From: Planococcus wigleyi | GTDB taxonomy: Bacteria; Bacillota; Bacilli; Bacillales_A; Planococcaceae | Direction: 5' to 3' | DNA: 64,000 nt | Assembly: GCF_014836985.1 (NCBI RefSeq) | Contig: NZ_JACSPU010000003.1 | Location: 124,001 to 188,000 of the forward strand | Shown here: piece after piece, positions 40,752 to 49,405 of the stretch | Layout of the letters: each line of letters begins with the position of its first letter | How positions within the stretch are numbered: position 1 is the stretch's first letter | The notes under the pieces: generated by a model | Database searches by the model: none | What the model saw: the letters and a program-made list of their open reading frames with translations, nothing else | Told to the model about the DNA's origin: nothing | Position numbers and translations under genes: made by a program

Positions 40752-41161
40752 CAGCCATTCACCCCGTACTTCCGGATAATCAGTGCCTGCAGGAACGTAT
40801 GAAACAGGTCGTGATCCAGTGAGCCGACCAAGTCGGAGAGAGACGTTTCGTAGTCTTGGCCGAACAAGTCGGCTGCGGCCCGGGCGATTTTTGCATAGCC
40901 GCGGCTGAAATCGGTCTCATTGAACATGTCGAATGAACGGAATCCGTTGCTGCTGAAGTAAGGGCCCATCTTGGCGTACGATTCATCATCACTGGTCAGG
41001 ATAAACAGCACCGCCTGGTACTCGGGACTGGTTTGCTGGTAACGCGCCAAGTCATTCAGCCGTTGGAAGAACAACGACCGGTGGGAAGCGGACAAAAATT
41101 GCGGGGAAAGCACCGGCTTTTCCGGGCGTTGGCCGCTGTGATTGGAATGTGAATGGGACAT
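40751..41161 (-). CDS. Uncharacterised 136-residue protein of the recombinase module
   Basis: Soluble protein starting with a His/Ser-rich tail (SHSHSNHSG), then a mostly helical domain (SHRSLFFQRLNDLARYQQTSPEYQAVLFILTSDDESYAKMGPYFSS...). G+C-rich like its partners. It is the first gene of a two-gene minus-strand operon with the helix-turn-helix protein, divergent from the recombinase across 590 bases. No family assigned. Confidence 0.6.
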   Translation of the reverse strand: MSHSHSNHSGQRPEKPVLSPQFLSASHRSLFFQRLNDLARYQQTSPEYQAVLFILTSDDESYAKMGPYFSSNGFRSFDMFNETDFSRGYAKIARAAADLFGQDYETSLSDLVGSLDHDLFHTFLQALIIRKYGVNG

Positions 41162-41583
41162 GGATTTTCCTCTTTTCGTTTCGCTTATTTTTGAGTTTCT
41201 TCTATTATATAGTGCGTTTCTTTCGGACCCATTTATCGAGCTGCATGCTGTTCATGATTTCATGTGGACGCTATCAGGCATTTCAACCGATTGGGGTACT
41301 TGTTTTGCTAATGGCCGTGAATAGTTCCTTCAGCCAATTGTCATTTATCTAGATTCCTCATACGGGCTTTTCTTTTGCTTGAGGGATTCTCCTGGTTGAA
41401 AAGCCGACGATAGATTCGATAATTATAGTTTCCTTTTTTAAACTCACTTTTGCTTCACCCAGTTGGATGGAGGTTGGCCACTTGCTTCATTTTGAACATC
41501 TTCTTTTGTTGAAAAGCCTAAGCCATTTTTATTTATCTATAATCTAAATTCATTATACTATACACAATATAAGAGTAAATTAA

Positions 41584-41630
41584 GTTTAGTTAATTATAAA
41601 ATATAATGATAATAAATAAATTAACTAAAC
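41584..41630. repeat. 12-bp perfect inverted repeat upstream of the tyrosine recombinase
   Basis: GTTTAGTTAATT (41584-41595) and AATTAACTAAAC (41619-41630), 23 bases apart, in very A+T-rich DNA that contrasts with the G+C-rich genes around it. This fits an operator or a recombinase core site. The remaining 41162-41751 gap shows no supported gene. Confidence 0.55.
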
Positions 41631-41751
41631 CTAAACAAAGGGACCATTTGTTTCAATTTATTAGTAAATAAGCTAAAATAAAGGGATAAAGATAATCGAT
41701 GCTTATAAAATTCGAGATGAACGAGAAAAAGGAAGAGGAGGGAGGAAACCA

Positions 41752-42873
41752 ATGAATCAGCTAATAAAGTCGAAAAAATTCGACATTTCAGCTGGAACGA
41801 ATTTTTCACTGGCGGAGCTGCAGGAAAAGATCGACGCGGCGGAAAAGGCGAAGCAAAATCCGTTCCGTGAGTTTGATGACGTGGAAATCCTCCTGTGGTA
41901 CATCCACGAACAGAAGCACGCCGATGCCAAAAACGACCGGTCGGACCGGACGCGGACCGAATACGAGAACGAGCTGCGGCTGTTCATCGAACACCTGTTA
42001 ACCTACGGTTCTGAAATCGGCATTGATTTGGATGCAATCGAAGAAGGGTCGTTGTTCAAGTCGCTGGCGCCTCGGCATCTGCGGCGCTACCAGGAATGGC
42101 TCACAAAAGAGAGCCCGCATGTGCAGAAAGGGAAGGTTTACAGTCCGGCGACCATTTCTAGAAAAACGACGATCCTGAAGTCGTTCTTCCGGTACCTGTA
42201 TAAGGTGAACTACATAAGTAGGGACATTGCCGAGGGCTTGCGGATCGCGTCGGTGCGGAAGGACGACCGGCCGGACCGCGACCTGGGACCGCAGGACGTG
42301 GTGACGATTTTGCGCGGCTGCCGGGCCATCAATCATCCGGTGCTGTTCGGCATTGTGTTGGTGTTGACCGCGACCGGCATCCGCAACGAGGAATTCTGCC
42401 GGCTGACGGTGGGGAATGTCAAGGCGGACCGGATCCACGGGGGTCATTTTCTGGAAGTGACCGGCAAGGGCAACAAGAAGCGGCAGATCCCGCTGAAGCT
42501 GAAAGTCACCGACAGCATCCGCCAGTTCCGGCAGGCGCGAGGCTTGCCGGCGCTTGGCGAAGCGGATCCGGCCGCGCCGCTGTTCACAACGAGCCGGGGA
42601 ACGGCGTTCTCGCCGTCCTACCTGGTCAGCTACCTAGCGAAGGAGCTGGAAAAAATCGAGTTGGAGGGCATCGAGATGAAGTTGACGCCGCATGTGTTCC
42701 GCCATGCGTTCGCAATCACGTCCCGATTGAATAAAGCGGATGTCTACGACATCATGCGTTCGTTGGGGCATGAAAAATTGGAAACAACGCAGATTTATTT
42801 GGAGAAGGTCTTTGCGCGGGAAGGGCATGCCATTAATCAATGGTCTGATGATGCTCTAGAAGACTTTTTGTAA
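41752..42873 (+). CDS. Tyrosine recombinase (phage/plasmid integrase type)
   Basis: 373 residues: a core-binding (SAM-like) domain (about 50-170) and a catalytic domain with the full set R211 (TATGIRNEEFCRL), H314-x-x-R317 (HVFRHAFA), H340 (GHEKLETTQ) and nucleophile Y349 (IYLEK). It should be active. The ribosome site is GGAGGGAGG. Codons are strongly G+C-rich, so the module came from elsewhere. No adjacent tRNA or obvious att repeat is seen. It is a candidate, but only by position in the window, to act on the dif-like or lox-like repeats 16-28 kb away. Confidence 0.88.
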   Translation: MNQLIKSKKFDISAGTNFSLAELQEKIDAAEKAKQNPFREFDDVEILLWYIHEQKHADAKNDRSDRTRTEYENELRLFIEHLLTYGSEIGIDLDAIEEGSLFKSLAPRHLRRYQEWLTKESPHVQKGKVYSPATISRKTTILKSFFRYLYKVNYISRDIAEGLRIASVRKDDRPDRDLGPQDVVTILRGCRAINHPVLFGIVLVLTATGIRNEEFCRLTVGNVKADRIHGGHFLEVTGKGNKKRQIPLKLKVTDSIRQFRQARGLPALGEADPAAPLFTTSRGTAFSPSYLVSYLAKELEKIELEGIEMKLTPHVFRHAFAITSRLNKADVYDIMRSLGHEKLETTQIYLEKVFAREGHAINQWSDDALEDFL

Positions 42874-42908
42874 TCAAAATTCTAAAGATAAGATAAAAAT
42901 ATGAAATG

Positions 42909-42943
42909 ATCCCCTCTAACAGCATTTTTGAGGGGATTTATTT
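42909..42943 (+). terminator. Terminator after the tyrosine recombinase
   Basis: ATCCCCTC / GAGGGGAT stem with a 13-base loop followed by a T-rich tract, 36 bases after the stop. Confidence 0.7.
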
Positions 42944-43021
42944 TAATCGAATTATTTTCGAGCGGATTATCTAAAATTTTCACAAGCATTTTTACAGAGG
43001 GAGAAACTAGTTATTTTTAAT

Positions 43022-43245
43022 AGTGTCACTGTCGGTGATAAAATCCCCAATAACGCCGTTTTAAAATTCCCCACTTATCAAGGATAATCGACATATACCA
43101 CGTTGCAGAGGTTCTTTTCAGAAGGTTACAAGAATCGGGACCCACAAACGATCGTTTCAAGTTTCCTGATTCCGATGAGTATGTATTTCAGGGGGACAAG
43201 AGATGCGACTCCTACTATTAATAATGTTGTCTCTTTGACCGATTA
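43022..43245 (+). mobile_element. Possible IS21-type terminus and gene remnant
   Basis: TGTCACTGTCGG is followed by two short repeats (AAAATCCCCA, then AAAATTCCCCA), which recall the end and subterminal repeats of IS21-family elements. A short open stretch to about 43228 (HVAEVLFRRLQESGPTNDRF then FPDSDEYVFQGDKR) ends at TAA and looks like a gene fragment I cannot name. The remaining gap to 43386 shows no other gene. Confidence 0.3.
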
Positions 43246-43386
43246 TCGCAATAGACGATAATAAATGGATTAACACCTAAATTCCACAGGTTTTCGGGTC
43301 TTTGTTTTTCGGTGTTTTTACTTACAGTTTTTCCCTCCTTTTTTAGTTATAATGGAATTAACAAACTTATTCTAAGGGATGGTATT

Positions 43387-44268
43387 TTGAAAAGAGTAAA
43401 ACTAACAGAACTGAACATCCTTAAGCAGAGATTAAATTCGCAATTAAACGTACAACACGTCATATCTTCCAAACTCAATCCTTTAAAATCTAAGCTTATT
43501 ATGCCAAAAACCAATTTCCCAAAAATGATTATCCCTAAAAGTGCTTTACCCGTCTTCCAATCACGAAAAATAGAAATGCCTAAATACTCCATCTCTAACT
43601 TCAGTGCTCCTTTATATAAGATTCCTAAAATTGTTATGCCTAGAGTTACTTTCCCTAAGTTAAAAATTGATTATGAAAGAATCGAAACGATCACCAATGA
43701 CAATTCGAATTACGGTTGGACACTCACTAGAGAAATAAGCATATTCGAATACCTTAATGATGAACTTCTCAATTCTACTTTAGAAGAAAAGGACGATTAT
43801 TTTTATAACTACTATTCTAAAAATGATTGGCAACATTACCACTTAATGAAAGAATCATTAATTGAAAGTGTCGATGCCAAATGGTTGGACTTAATGAATG
43901 ATTGTTTCGACAGTTTCGAACAAGATAAATACAAAATGGTGATTCCAATATTGTTTTCAATTATCGAAGGCGAATCAGCTTTTATTTATCGAACAGATAT
44001 GATAGGTGGAAGACTCATTACTTTTATGAAATCTCAGGTCAGTACCGAACAAGACCAGTTCACTAAAATTGCAATTTATTCTTTAACGAATTGTATGAAG
44101 AAACAACTTTTTCGTATTCACGATTTCAATAAAAAAAGAAAACCCGTTATCAATCGCAACTGGGTATCACACGGTCGTGATGATCCGAAGCACTGGCAGA
44201 AAGTTGATGCCCTTCGTCTCTTCAATGTGTTATCGACCTTGCAGCTTGTTAAGGAATATAAAGATTAA
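43387..44268 (+). CDS. HEPN-motif protein with Pro/Lys-rich N-terminal repeats
   Basis: 293 residues. Residues about 35-95 contain irregular repeats of (I/V)MPKxxFPK and IPK (LIMPKTNFPKMIIPK, IEMPKY, KIPKIVMPRVTFPKLKI). The C-terminal 200 residues are helical and end with INRNWVSHGR (R257-N258...H262), the RNxxxH catalytic motif of HEPN ribonucleases. The region FYNYYSKNDW...VIPILFSIIEGE is shared with the paralogue at 45165. The TTG start at 43387 has AAGGGATGG upstream. A role in phage defence or as a toxin is inferred from the HEPN motif and neighbours. Confidence 0.6.
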   Translation: MKRVKLTELNILKQRLNSQLNVQHVISSKLNPLKSKLIMPKTNFPKMIIPKSALPVFQSRKIEMPKYSISNFSAPLYKIPKIVMPRVTFPKLKIDYERIETITNDNSNYGWTLTREISIFEYLNDELLNSTLEEKDDYFYNYYSKNDWQHYHLMKESLIESVDAKWLDLMNDCFDSFEQDKYKMVIPILFSIIEGESAFIYRTDMIGGRLITFMKSQVSTEQDQFTKIAIYSLTNCMKKQLFRIHDFNKKRKPVINRNWVSHGRDDPKHWQKVDALRLFNVLSTLQLVKEYKD

Positions 44269-44286
44269 TAAAGGAGAGATTAACTT

Positions 44287-44847
44287 ATGGGATATGAACT
44301 AATGGGAACAACCGAAAAAGCTTGTCCGTGTGGCAAATCGCTTATAATAGAAAGTCGATATATGGATGATTGGAACCGAACCAAAAGTGATTACGAAATG
44401 GTTTGTGAGACTTGTCGAAGCGAATACACACACCAAGAGGGTCAGTGGGTAAAATTAGTAGATTGGCAAAAGAAAGCCGTTGCTGTACAGAGATATAATA
44501 CAAAAAGGCTTTCGGTTGAAAAACTAGCTGCCGAAGAACTGGCCGATGAATGGTACCAACACTTCGCTCATATCAAAACAAAAAAAGGTTTTTACAATGC
44601 TATGGCCGAGGATACAGGTGCGGGTCTCACTATATCGCGTTTCAACAAAGAAGTAGCTGGAAAGTCAATGGAAGAAACAATCAAGCTGCTATTCGGTGAA
44701 ATGCTGAGATCTTGGGGGCCTGAAGTAGTGGCGGAGAAAATTTCTTCTAAAAACGAAAAGATCATTGCTGAATCGGAATCACTTAAAAAGTTATTTGCTG
44801 AAAAAAGAGCAGCCGAAATCGAATGGTACAAAATGCTTCGCAGATAA
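44287..44847 (+). CDS. Zinc-ribbon protein (186 residues)
   Basis: Two Cys pairs near the N-terminus (CPCGK and CETCRSEYTH, about residues 13-45) form a zinc ribbon. The rest is helical and Lys/Glu-rich with TKKGFYNAMAEDTGAGLTISRFNKEV. It starts 18 bases after the first HEPN gene, so it is likely co-transcribed, and lies between two paralogous HEPN genes. It may be a nucleic-acid-binding partner. Family not recognised. Confidence 0.6.
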   Translation: MGYELMGTTEKACPCGKSLIIESRYMDDWNRTKSDYEMVCETCRSEYTHQEGQWVKLVDWQKKAVAVQRYNTKRLSVEKLAAEELADEWYQHFAHIKTKKGFYNAMAEDTGAGLTISRFNKEVAGKSMEETIKLLFGEMLRSWGPEVVAEKISSKNEKIIAESESLKKLFAEKRAAEIEWYKMLRR

Positions 44848-44901
44848 GGAGAGCCCAGCGGTTCTCTTTTATTTGTGTGAAAAAACGACCGAAGCCACTC
44901 C

Positions 44902-45069
44902 TTAATTGATTAATTTAATTACTGCCTTTTTCCAAAGCGAACCAACCGTTTTAACCATTTCAATCTTTTCCTCCAATGCATCCAGGATTTCCTGATTCAT
45001 ATTGAACTCTGTTGCAGCGTTAACCGCTTGTTTTAGTTCCTTGTTGGTTTTCCTGATGTCTTTCGTCAT
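44902..45069 (-). CDS. Possible small coiled-coil protein (55 residues)
   Basis: ATG 45069 to TAA 44902 encodes a Lys/Glu-rich helical peptide (MTKDIRKTNKELKQAVNAAT...ILDALEEKIEMVKTVGSLWKK). The ribosome site is poor (AGAAAGG very close to the ATG). It fills the gap between the zinc-ribbon gene and the second HEPN gene on the other strand; an antitoxin-sized protein would fit there, but evidence is slight. Confidence 0.35.
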   Translation of the reverse strand: MTKDIRKTNKELKQAVNAATEFNMNQEILDALEEKIEMVKTVGSLWKKAVIKLIN

Positions 45070-45164
45070 TACCTTTCTACAACGGTTGTTGGCTTATCCA
45101 TAAGAACGTGCCTATCCGTGAAATGCGATACAATTGAGTAACTACGACAGAGGGAGAGATTTCT

Positions 45165-45947
45165 TTGAACAGAATCACTAGAATTCGAAAAGGTTTTGAA
45201 CAAGCAGGGGAGATTGTTCTGAAAATTCAAAAGCGGATGGAAACAGTAGAAAAAGAATTTCGAAAATGGCTGGATGAAAACGGCATTGAAGCAAAGGATT
45301 TCGAAGGCGTTGTTGAAGAGCTGTCTCAAAATTTATATGAAAACACTAAAGAGATTGCGGACCACAACTCAAAGTTCGGATGGACACTGGCGGGTGCAAT
45401 GGATCCATTCATTTATATAGACGACCAACTATTAGGAAAATCAAAAGAAGAGTTGGATGCGCATTTCTATAACTATTACTCAGAAGAAGATTGGAACAGT
45501 TACAAAGTGTTGAAAAAAGACATTGTTGGGCGCATTGATCCTAAGTGGAACGAATTGATTGACGATTGTTTTTTCCTGTTTGAAAACGACCGATATAAAT
45601 CAGCAATCCCTGTGCTTTTTAGTGTTATTGAAGGAGAACTTGGGACCACATTAGATTCGGATGAAGTTGGCACAAGACTGGTAAGGGATATGAAAAGGGC
45701 TGCCAAAGGGGAAGAGGCAAGATTCAGGAAAGTTGTGCTGTATTCAATTGTGAAGTGTTTTGACAAGGGGTTATTTGTTCGAAATGAATTCAAGGATGAA
45801 CGGAAACCTGTTATCAATCGTCATTGGGTATCCCACGGACGCGACAACCCGAACTTATGGGAGGAGGTTGACTTTCTCCGATTAATTACTGTTTTGAATT
45901 CTATTCAATTCGTTCAGGAAATGGCCGAGGAAGAAAAGACCTCTTAA
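45165..45947 (+). CDS. HEPN-motif protein, paralogue of the 43387 gene
   Basis: 260 residues. The N-terminal 60 residues form a coiled coil (RITRIRKGFEQAGEIVLKI...METVEKEFRKWLDENG) instead of the Pro/Lys repeats of its paralogue. The C-terminal 200 residues align with the 43387 protein (SKFGWTLAGAM, FYNYYSEEDWNSY, AIPVLFSVIEGE, KPVINRHWVSHGRDNP), with the HEPN motif R219-H220...H224. TTG start behind AGGGAGAG. A 30-codon gene fragment (GFKELDKDFRIYQARKSEIE) follows at about 45970-46053. Confidence 0.6.
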   Translation: MNRITRIRKGFEQAGEIVLKIQKRMETVEKEFRKWLDENGIEAKDFEGVVEELSQNLYENTKEIADHNSKFGWTLAGAMDPFIYIDDQLLGKSKEELDAHFYNYYSEEDWNSYKVLKKDIVGRIDPKWNELIDDCFFLFENDRYKSAIPVLFSVIEGELGTTLDSDEVGTRLVRDMKRAAKGEEARFRKVVLYSIVKCFDKGLFVRNEFKDERKPVINRHWVSHGRDNPNLWEEVDFLRLITVLNSIQFVQEMAEEEKTS

Positions 45948-46134
45948 AAAAATAAGAAGTCTTTGCTGGTTTTAAAGAACTTGATAAGGATTTTCGTATT
46001 TACCAAGCGCGAAAATCGGAAATAGAACGCGCAATTGAAATAATTGGTTTGTGAATCGTTTTCGTCCCAATGGTTGGAGAGATTAGAAATCTATTTTTCA
46101 GAATTTTTATAAAAATATCATATAGGGGGATATT

Positions 46135-47103
46135 ATGAAATACATTTTTATCGCACCAGTGCACTTCATGGAGATAAATTCCACTTTATCTAAAGGGATA
46201 CAATTAAAAGACAATATACGAATCTCAAACAATAAGGATTTTATAGAAAATCTTTTTGATACAACTGAAATCTATGAATGGATTGGTAATGTAGGTTATC
46301 GTGAGTTGAAAAATTCTACATATATTTATGCTCAAGGAAATACAGCAGATTTAATAGAAAAACATGGAGAGGAATGGAACTATCTAAATTATTGTTTCTA
46401 TTTTCTAAGAGAATCTCAATCCTTTTTACATGATTTATGGCACGTTAAAGATCATAGCTCTTATGTACGGGACGGGTTTATTTATGTATACGATGAAACT
46501 GATAAAAATCCTGTAGAGCTTCAAAAAGCTTCTTTATCTCAAGTATCGTCTAATAAAAGTGGAGAAGTCCAAAAAACGATTTTTTCGAAAGAAGAAATTA
46601 ATCTGGCAAAAGAGCTCTATCAAAATAGCGAAGCATATAATTTGTCATCTTCAAGAAATGGAGGTAGATACCCAACGTTAAATCCGTTTGGAACAGATCT
46701 ATCACGAATAGAACGAGCTGAGGCCTTTGTATTTATGGCGAGAGGAGAGTCAGTATTACCACTAAAGTTAATAAACTATTGCACTGCTCTTGAATGTTTA
46801 TTTACCTCTGATGCTGCAGAAGTATCTCATAAAATGGCGGAAAGAGCTTCAGTATTATTTGGAGCTACTAAGGAAGAAAGAATAAATTATTTCAAATTGA
46901 TTAAAGCTGCTTATAGTATTAGATCGAAGCTTACTCATGGGCAAGCAGTTAATCAAAAAATTGAAAAAGTTCTTGAAACTACTCAAAGTATAGATGAATT
47001 ACTAAGAAAAATATTAAACGAAGATCATCAGATATTCTTAGCTTCTCAGGAAGATTTCGAGTCCTTTTTTAATGATTTATTATTATCAAGAGAGTTTGGA
47101 TAA
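46135..47103 (+). CDS. ApeA-like HEPN domain protein (322 residues)
   Basis: The C-terminal part (NYCTALECLFTSDAAEVSHKMAERASVLFG, then IRSKLTHGQ with R263...H268) is an ApeA-like HEPN domain, a predicted RNA-cutting domain with the Rx4H motif. The N-terminal 180 residues are unrecognised. It is 49 bases upstream of a second ApeA-type gene, so they are likely one operon. ApeA proteins give abortive infection against phages by inhibiting host translation; that function is inferred here. Confidence 0.7.
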   Translation: MKYIFIAPVHFMEINSTLSKGIQLKDNIRISNNKDFIENLFDTTEIYEWIGNVGYRELKNSTYIYAQGNTADLIEKHGEEWNYLNYCFYFLRESQSFLHDLWHVKDHSSYVRDGFIYVYDETDKNPVELQKASLSQVSSNKSGEVQKTIFSKEEINLAKELYQNSEAYNLSSSRNGGRYPTLNPFGTDLSRIERAEAFVFMARGESVLPLKLINYCTALECLFTSDAAEVSHKMAERASVLFGATKEERINYFKLIKAAYSIRSKLTHGQAVNQKIEKVLETTQSIDELLRKILNEDHQIFLASQEDFESFFNDLLLSREFG

Positions 47104-47152
47104 TTTATAGATAATAAAATCAACGGTATTTAATACAGAAAGAGGGGTAACA

Positions 47153-48589
47153 TTGGCTAAAAAAGATAACTTACAGTTTGGAAGTTGGCATATCGGCGGA
47201 ACGGGTCTTATTTTAAACGGCATTTTGAATTTAGATGAAGAAACTGGCGAATTAGACTTATTTAGTGATGAACCCCTATCTCTTCCTTATAATACTGATG
47301 TTGTTTATGGTAAGACTTATCAGGGAGCAGCATTTACTTTATATGGATGCAGCATTCAAGGAGGTAGAACTTCTTCTTTTGTTCATGATTATGAATCGAA
47401 ATATACGTATAAAATTTCTTGTAACTATATTTTAGAAGGAGCAAATTTTACTGCTGAACAAGAAATTTTAGTGAAGGAAGTCTATTTTAGTGTTACGAAT
47501 TTAAACAAATGGGCATTTCAAAATGCTGTAGATATAAAATTAGATGATTCATCCGAATATATAATAACTACTAATCCAATAGATGACATAACCCATAAGA
47601 ATGAAGAATTTGAATTTACTATTAGATATATTACGCTGGCTGACTATAACTATCGCTTTACGAGTTCGTTAAAAATTTCCACAAACGTTCAGTTAATCCT
47701 TAAATTTAAAAATCCGACAAGTTTAAAAAGAGCTCATATTCTTATCTATAAAGTTAGAGATTTCTTTTCGCTGTGTATTAATTCAAACACGTATATTGAT
47801 TATATTTCTGCAGCTCCACATTATATAACACCTCAACAAGTTGAAATGCCTATAAAAGTTTATGGACAAGCAATAGAATTTGGCAAGAATGAGAAGGTTG
47901 AGGAGTTAAAAAATTATCACTCCTACATCAGCTTAGAACACATAAAAAAAGATTTTAATACATGCATGAAAAATTGGTTCGAAAAAAGTGAAAAATTGAA
48001 ACCTGTAATAGATTTGTATTTATCCCTAAACTATCATCGTACATCATATGAACGTCATTTTCTTAATCTAGTTCAAGCGCTAGAGGCTTACCATAGATTA
48101 ACGAGAAAGAATCAGGTGTTGCCCAAAGATGAGCATGTTAAAAAAATGGAAAGTATTATTGCTAATGTACCAGAGGAACATCAAGAATGGGTGAAAGGAA
48201 AACTAGCTTTTTCCGATGAACCTAGTTTGCATGAAAGACTTGAAGAGTTATTAACACCTACTGGTAAGTCGGACTCACCAGATTATGAGGCTAAGTATCA
48301 TCATTTATTCAGACTTAGAAATAAAAAGAAAATTGAAATCATCAGAGATATTAAAAATACTAGAAATTATAACACTCATTTTGATGAAAGACTTTTGAAA
48401 AAATCGCTTAAAGGTGAAGAACTGTATCAATTAATTTTATTGCTAAGTTTAATGATGGAATACTATTTGCTGATGGAGTTAGAGATTGAAGAAAATATTA
48501 TAGTCGATTTGACTTGGAAAAAAGCAGGAGAAATTTCTACACGTAATTCATTAATAGAAGCTACTCGAGATAGTAATATTACATTTTAG
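47153..48589 (+). CDS. ApeA-type HEPN defence protein (478 residues)
   Basis: An N-terminal beta-rich region (SWHIGGTGLILNGILNLDEETGE...VVYGKTYQGAAFTLYGC) matches the ApeA N-terminal domain, and a C-terminal HEPN domain carries TRNYNTHFD (R404-N405...H409) after LNLVQALEAYHR. The length suits single-gene ApeA abortive-infection proteins, predicted RNases. The TTG start at 47153 has AGAGGGG upstream. It closes the HEPN cluster; next comes a family B repeat and the mer operon. Confidence 0.75.
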   Translation: MAKKDNLQFGSWHIGGTGLILNGILNLDEETGELDLFSDEPLSLPYNTDVVYGKTYQGAAFTLYGCSIQGGRTSSFVHDYESKYTYKISCNYILEGANFTAEQEILVKEVYFSVTNLNKWAFQNAVDIKLDDSSEYIITTNPIDDITHKNEEFEFTIRYITLADYNYRFTSSLKISTNVQLILKFKNPTSLKRAHILIYKVRDFFSLCINSNTYIDYISAAPHYITPQQVEMPIKVYGQAIEFGKNEKVEELKNYHSYISLEHIKKDFNTCMKNWFEKSEKLKPVIDLYLSLNYHRTSYERHFLNLVQALEAYHRLTRKNQVLPKDEHVKKMESIIANVPEEHQEWVKGKLAFSDEPSLHERLEELLTPTGKSDSPDYEAKYHHLFRLRNKKKIEIIRDIKNTRNYNTHFDERLLKKSLKGEELYQLILLLSLMMEYYLLMELEIEENIIVDLTWKKAGEISTRNSLIEATRDSNITF

Positions 48590-48740
48590 AAATCATTGTG
48601 CACTGTAGTAACTTTGTAGTGGACTTATGTTGAGTAGAAATTAGATATGAGTAAGTTACAAGGTCATTTATTTTTAGTAATTATTCTATTTAAAAAATCT
48701 TCATAAAGGAAGAAGTAGAAAAAATCAAAATAAGCAATGC

Positions 48741-48867
48741 GTTCGAAAAAGTATAAATGCATAAAGAGGGCGTTCGTAAAGAGTTTGATCACCTTTACGA
48801 ACGTCCTTTTTAGCGTTTTTGGGATGGTTTTGGAGTGTTCGTAAAAGTGTACTTTTACGAACGCTTT
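48741..48867. repeat. Composite palindromic repeat, family B copy 2
   Basis: Same three parts as copy 1 at 12181: GTTCGAAAAAGTA (about 48741); CGTTCGTAAAG (48771-48781) paired with CTTTACGAACG (48793-48803) and then CCTTTTT; and GTTCGTAAAAGT-GT-ACTTTTACGAACGCTTT (48837-48867). It lies between the ApeA gene and the mer promoter. The remaining 48590-49000 gap has only this and the mer operator. Confidence 0.8.
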
Positions 48868-48949
48868 ATTTTTAATAAATGACTATTTTAAATCTAGTTT
48901 TAGTAACTTGAATTTTATATATAAGAAGAAAGTATTGAAGTGTAGCTGT

Positions 48950-48981
48950 TTGACCATGTACCTAAGTACATGGTTTATACT
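48950..48981 (+). promoter_or_regulatory. mer operator-promoter
   Basis: -35 TTGACC (48950-48955) and -10 TTATAC/TATACT (48975-48981) are 19-20 bases apart, the overlong spacing of MerR-activated promoters. A perfect 9-4-9 dyad (ACCATGTAC, CTAA, GTACATGGT; 48953-48974) fills the spacer. MerR bound there would twist the DNA and open the promoter when Hg(II) is present. Confidence 0.85.
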
Positions 48982-49000
48982 TTCTCTGAGGTGAAGAAAG

Positions 49001-49402
49001 TTGAGCTATCGAATCAGTGAACTTGCAACCCTATGTGAAGTGAATAAGGAAACCATCCGGTACTATGAACGAAAAGAGCTATTGCAAGAACCGGCCCGGA
49101 ATAATTCGGGGTATCGGATTTATTCAAAGGAAACGGTCAAACGGGTAGGATTTATCAGGCGACTGCAGGAACTGGGATTTTCGTTGAATGAGATTTATAA
49201 ATTGTTAGGGGTGGTCGACAAAGACGATGTGCGCTGTGAAGATATGTTCGATTTTGTTTCCAGAAAAGAAGTGGAAGTCCGAAAGCAGATTGAGGATTTA
49301 AAGCGTGCGGAACGGATGCTGAGCGAGTTGAAAGAGCGGTGTCCAAATGAAAAAGAGCTGCATGAATGCCCGATTATTGATGTTTTGATGGAGGAGGAGT
49401 AG
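49001..49402 (+). CDS. merR: Mercury-responsive regulator MerR (Bacillus type)
   Basis: 133 residues: MerR winged helix (ISELATLCEVNKETIRYYERKELLQEP), dimerisation helix and the three Hg-binding Cys (C79 in RCEDMFDF, C114 in ERCPN, C123 in HECPII). It represses and, with Hg(II), activates the mer promoter just upstream. The TTG start has GAGGTGA upstream. merA follows after 3 bases, so it is self-regulated in one operon. Confidence 0.93.
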   Translation: MSYRISELATLCEVNKETIRYYERKELLQEPARNNSGYRIYSKETVKRVGFIRRLQELGFSLNEIYKLLGVVDKDDVRCEDMFDFVSRKEVEVRKQIEDLKRAERMLSELKERCPNEKELHECPIIDVLMEEE

Positions 49403-49405
49403 AAC

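Noticed and set aside
41142..41352. Small ORFs in the recombinase gap
   Set aside because: No ribosome site, no recognisable motif and a frame that overlaps the promoter region of the minus-strand operon.
44902..45069. Small minus-strand ORF as a firm antitoxin
   Set aside because: The frame and composition are plausible, but the ribosome site is poor and there is no independent evidence; it is listed only as a low-confidence CDS.
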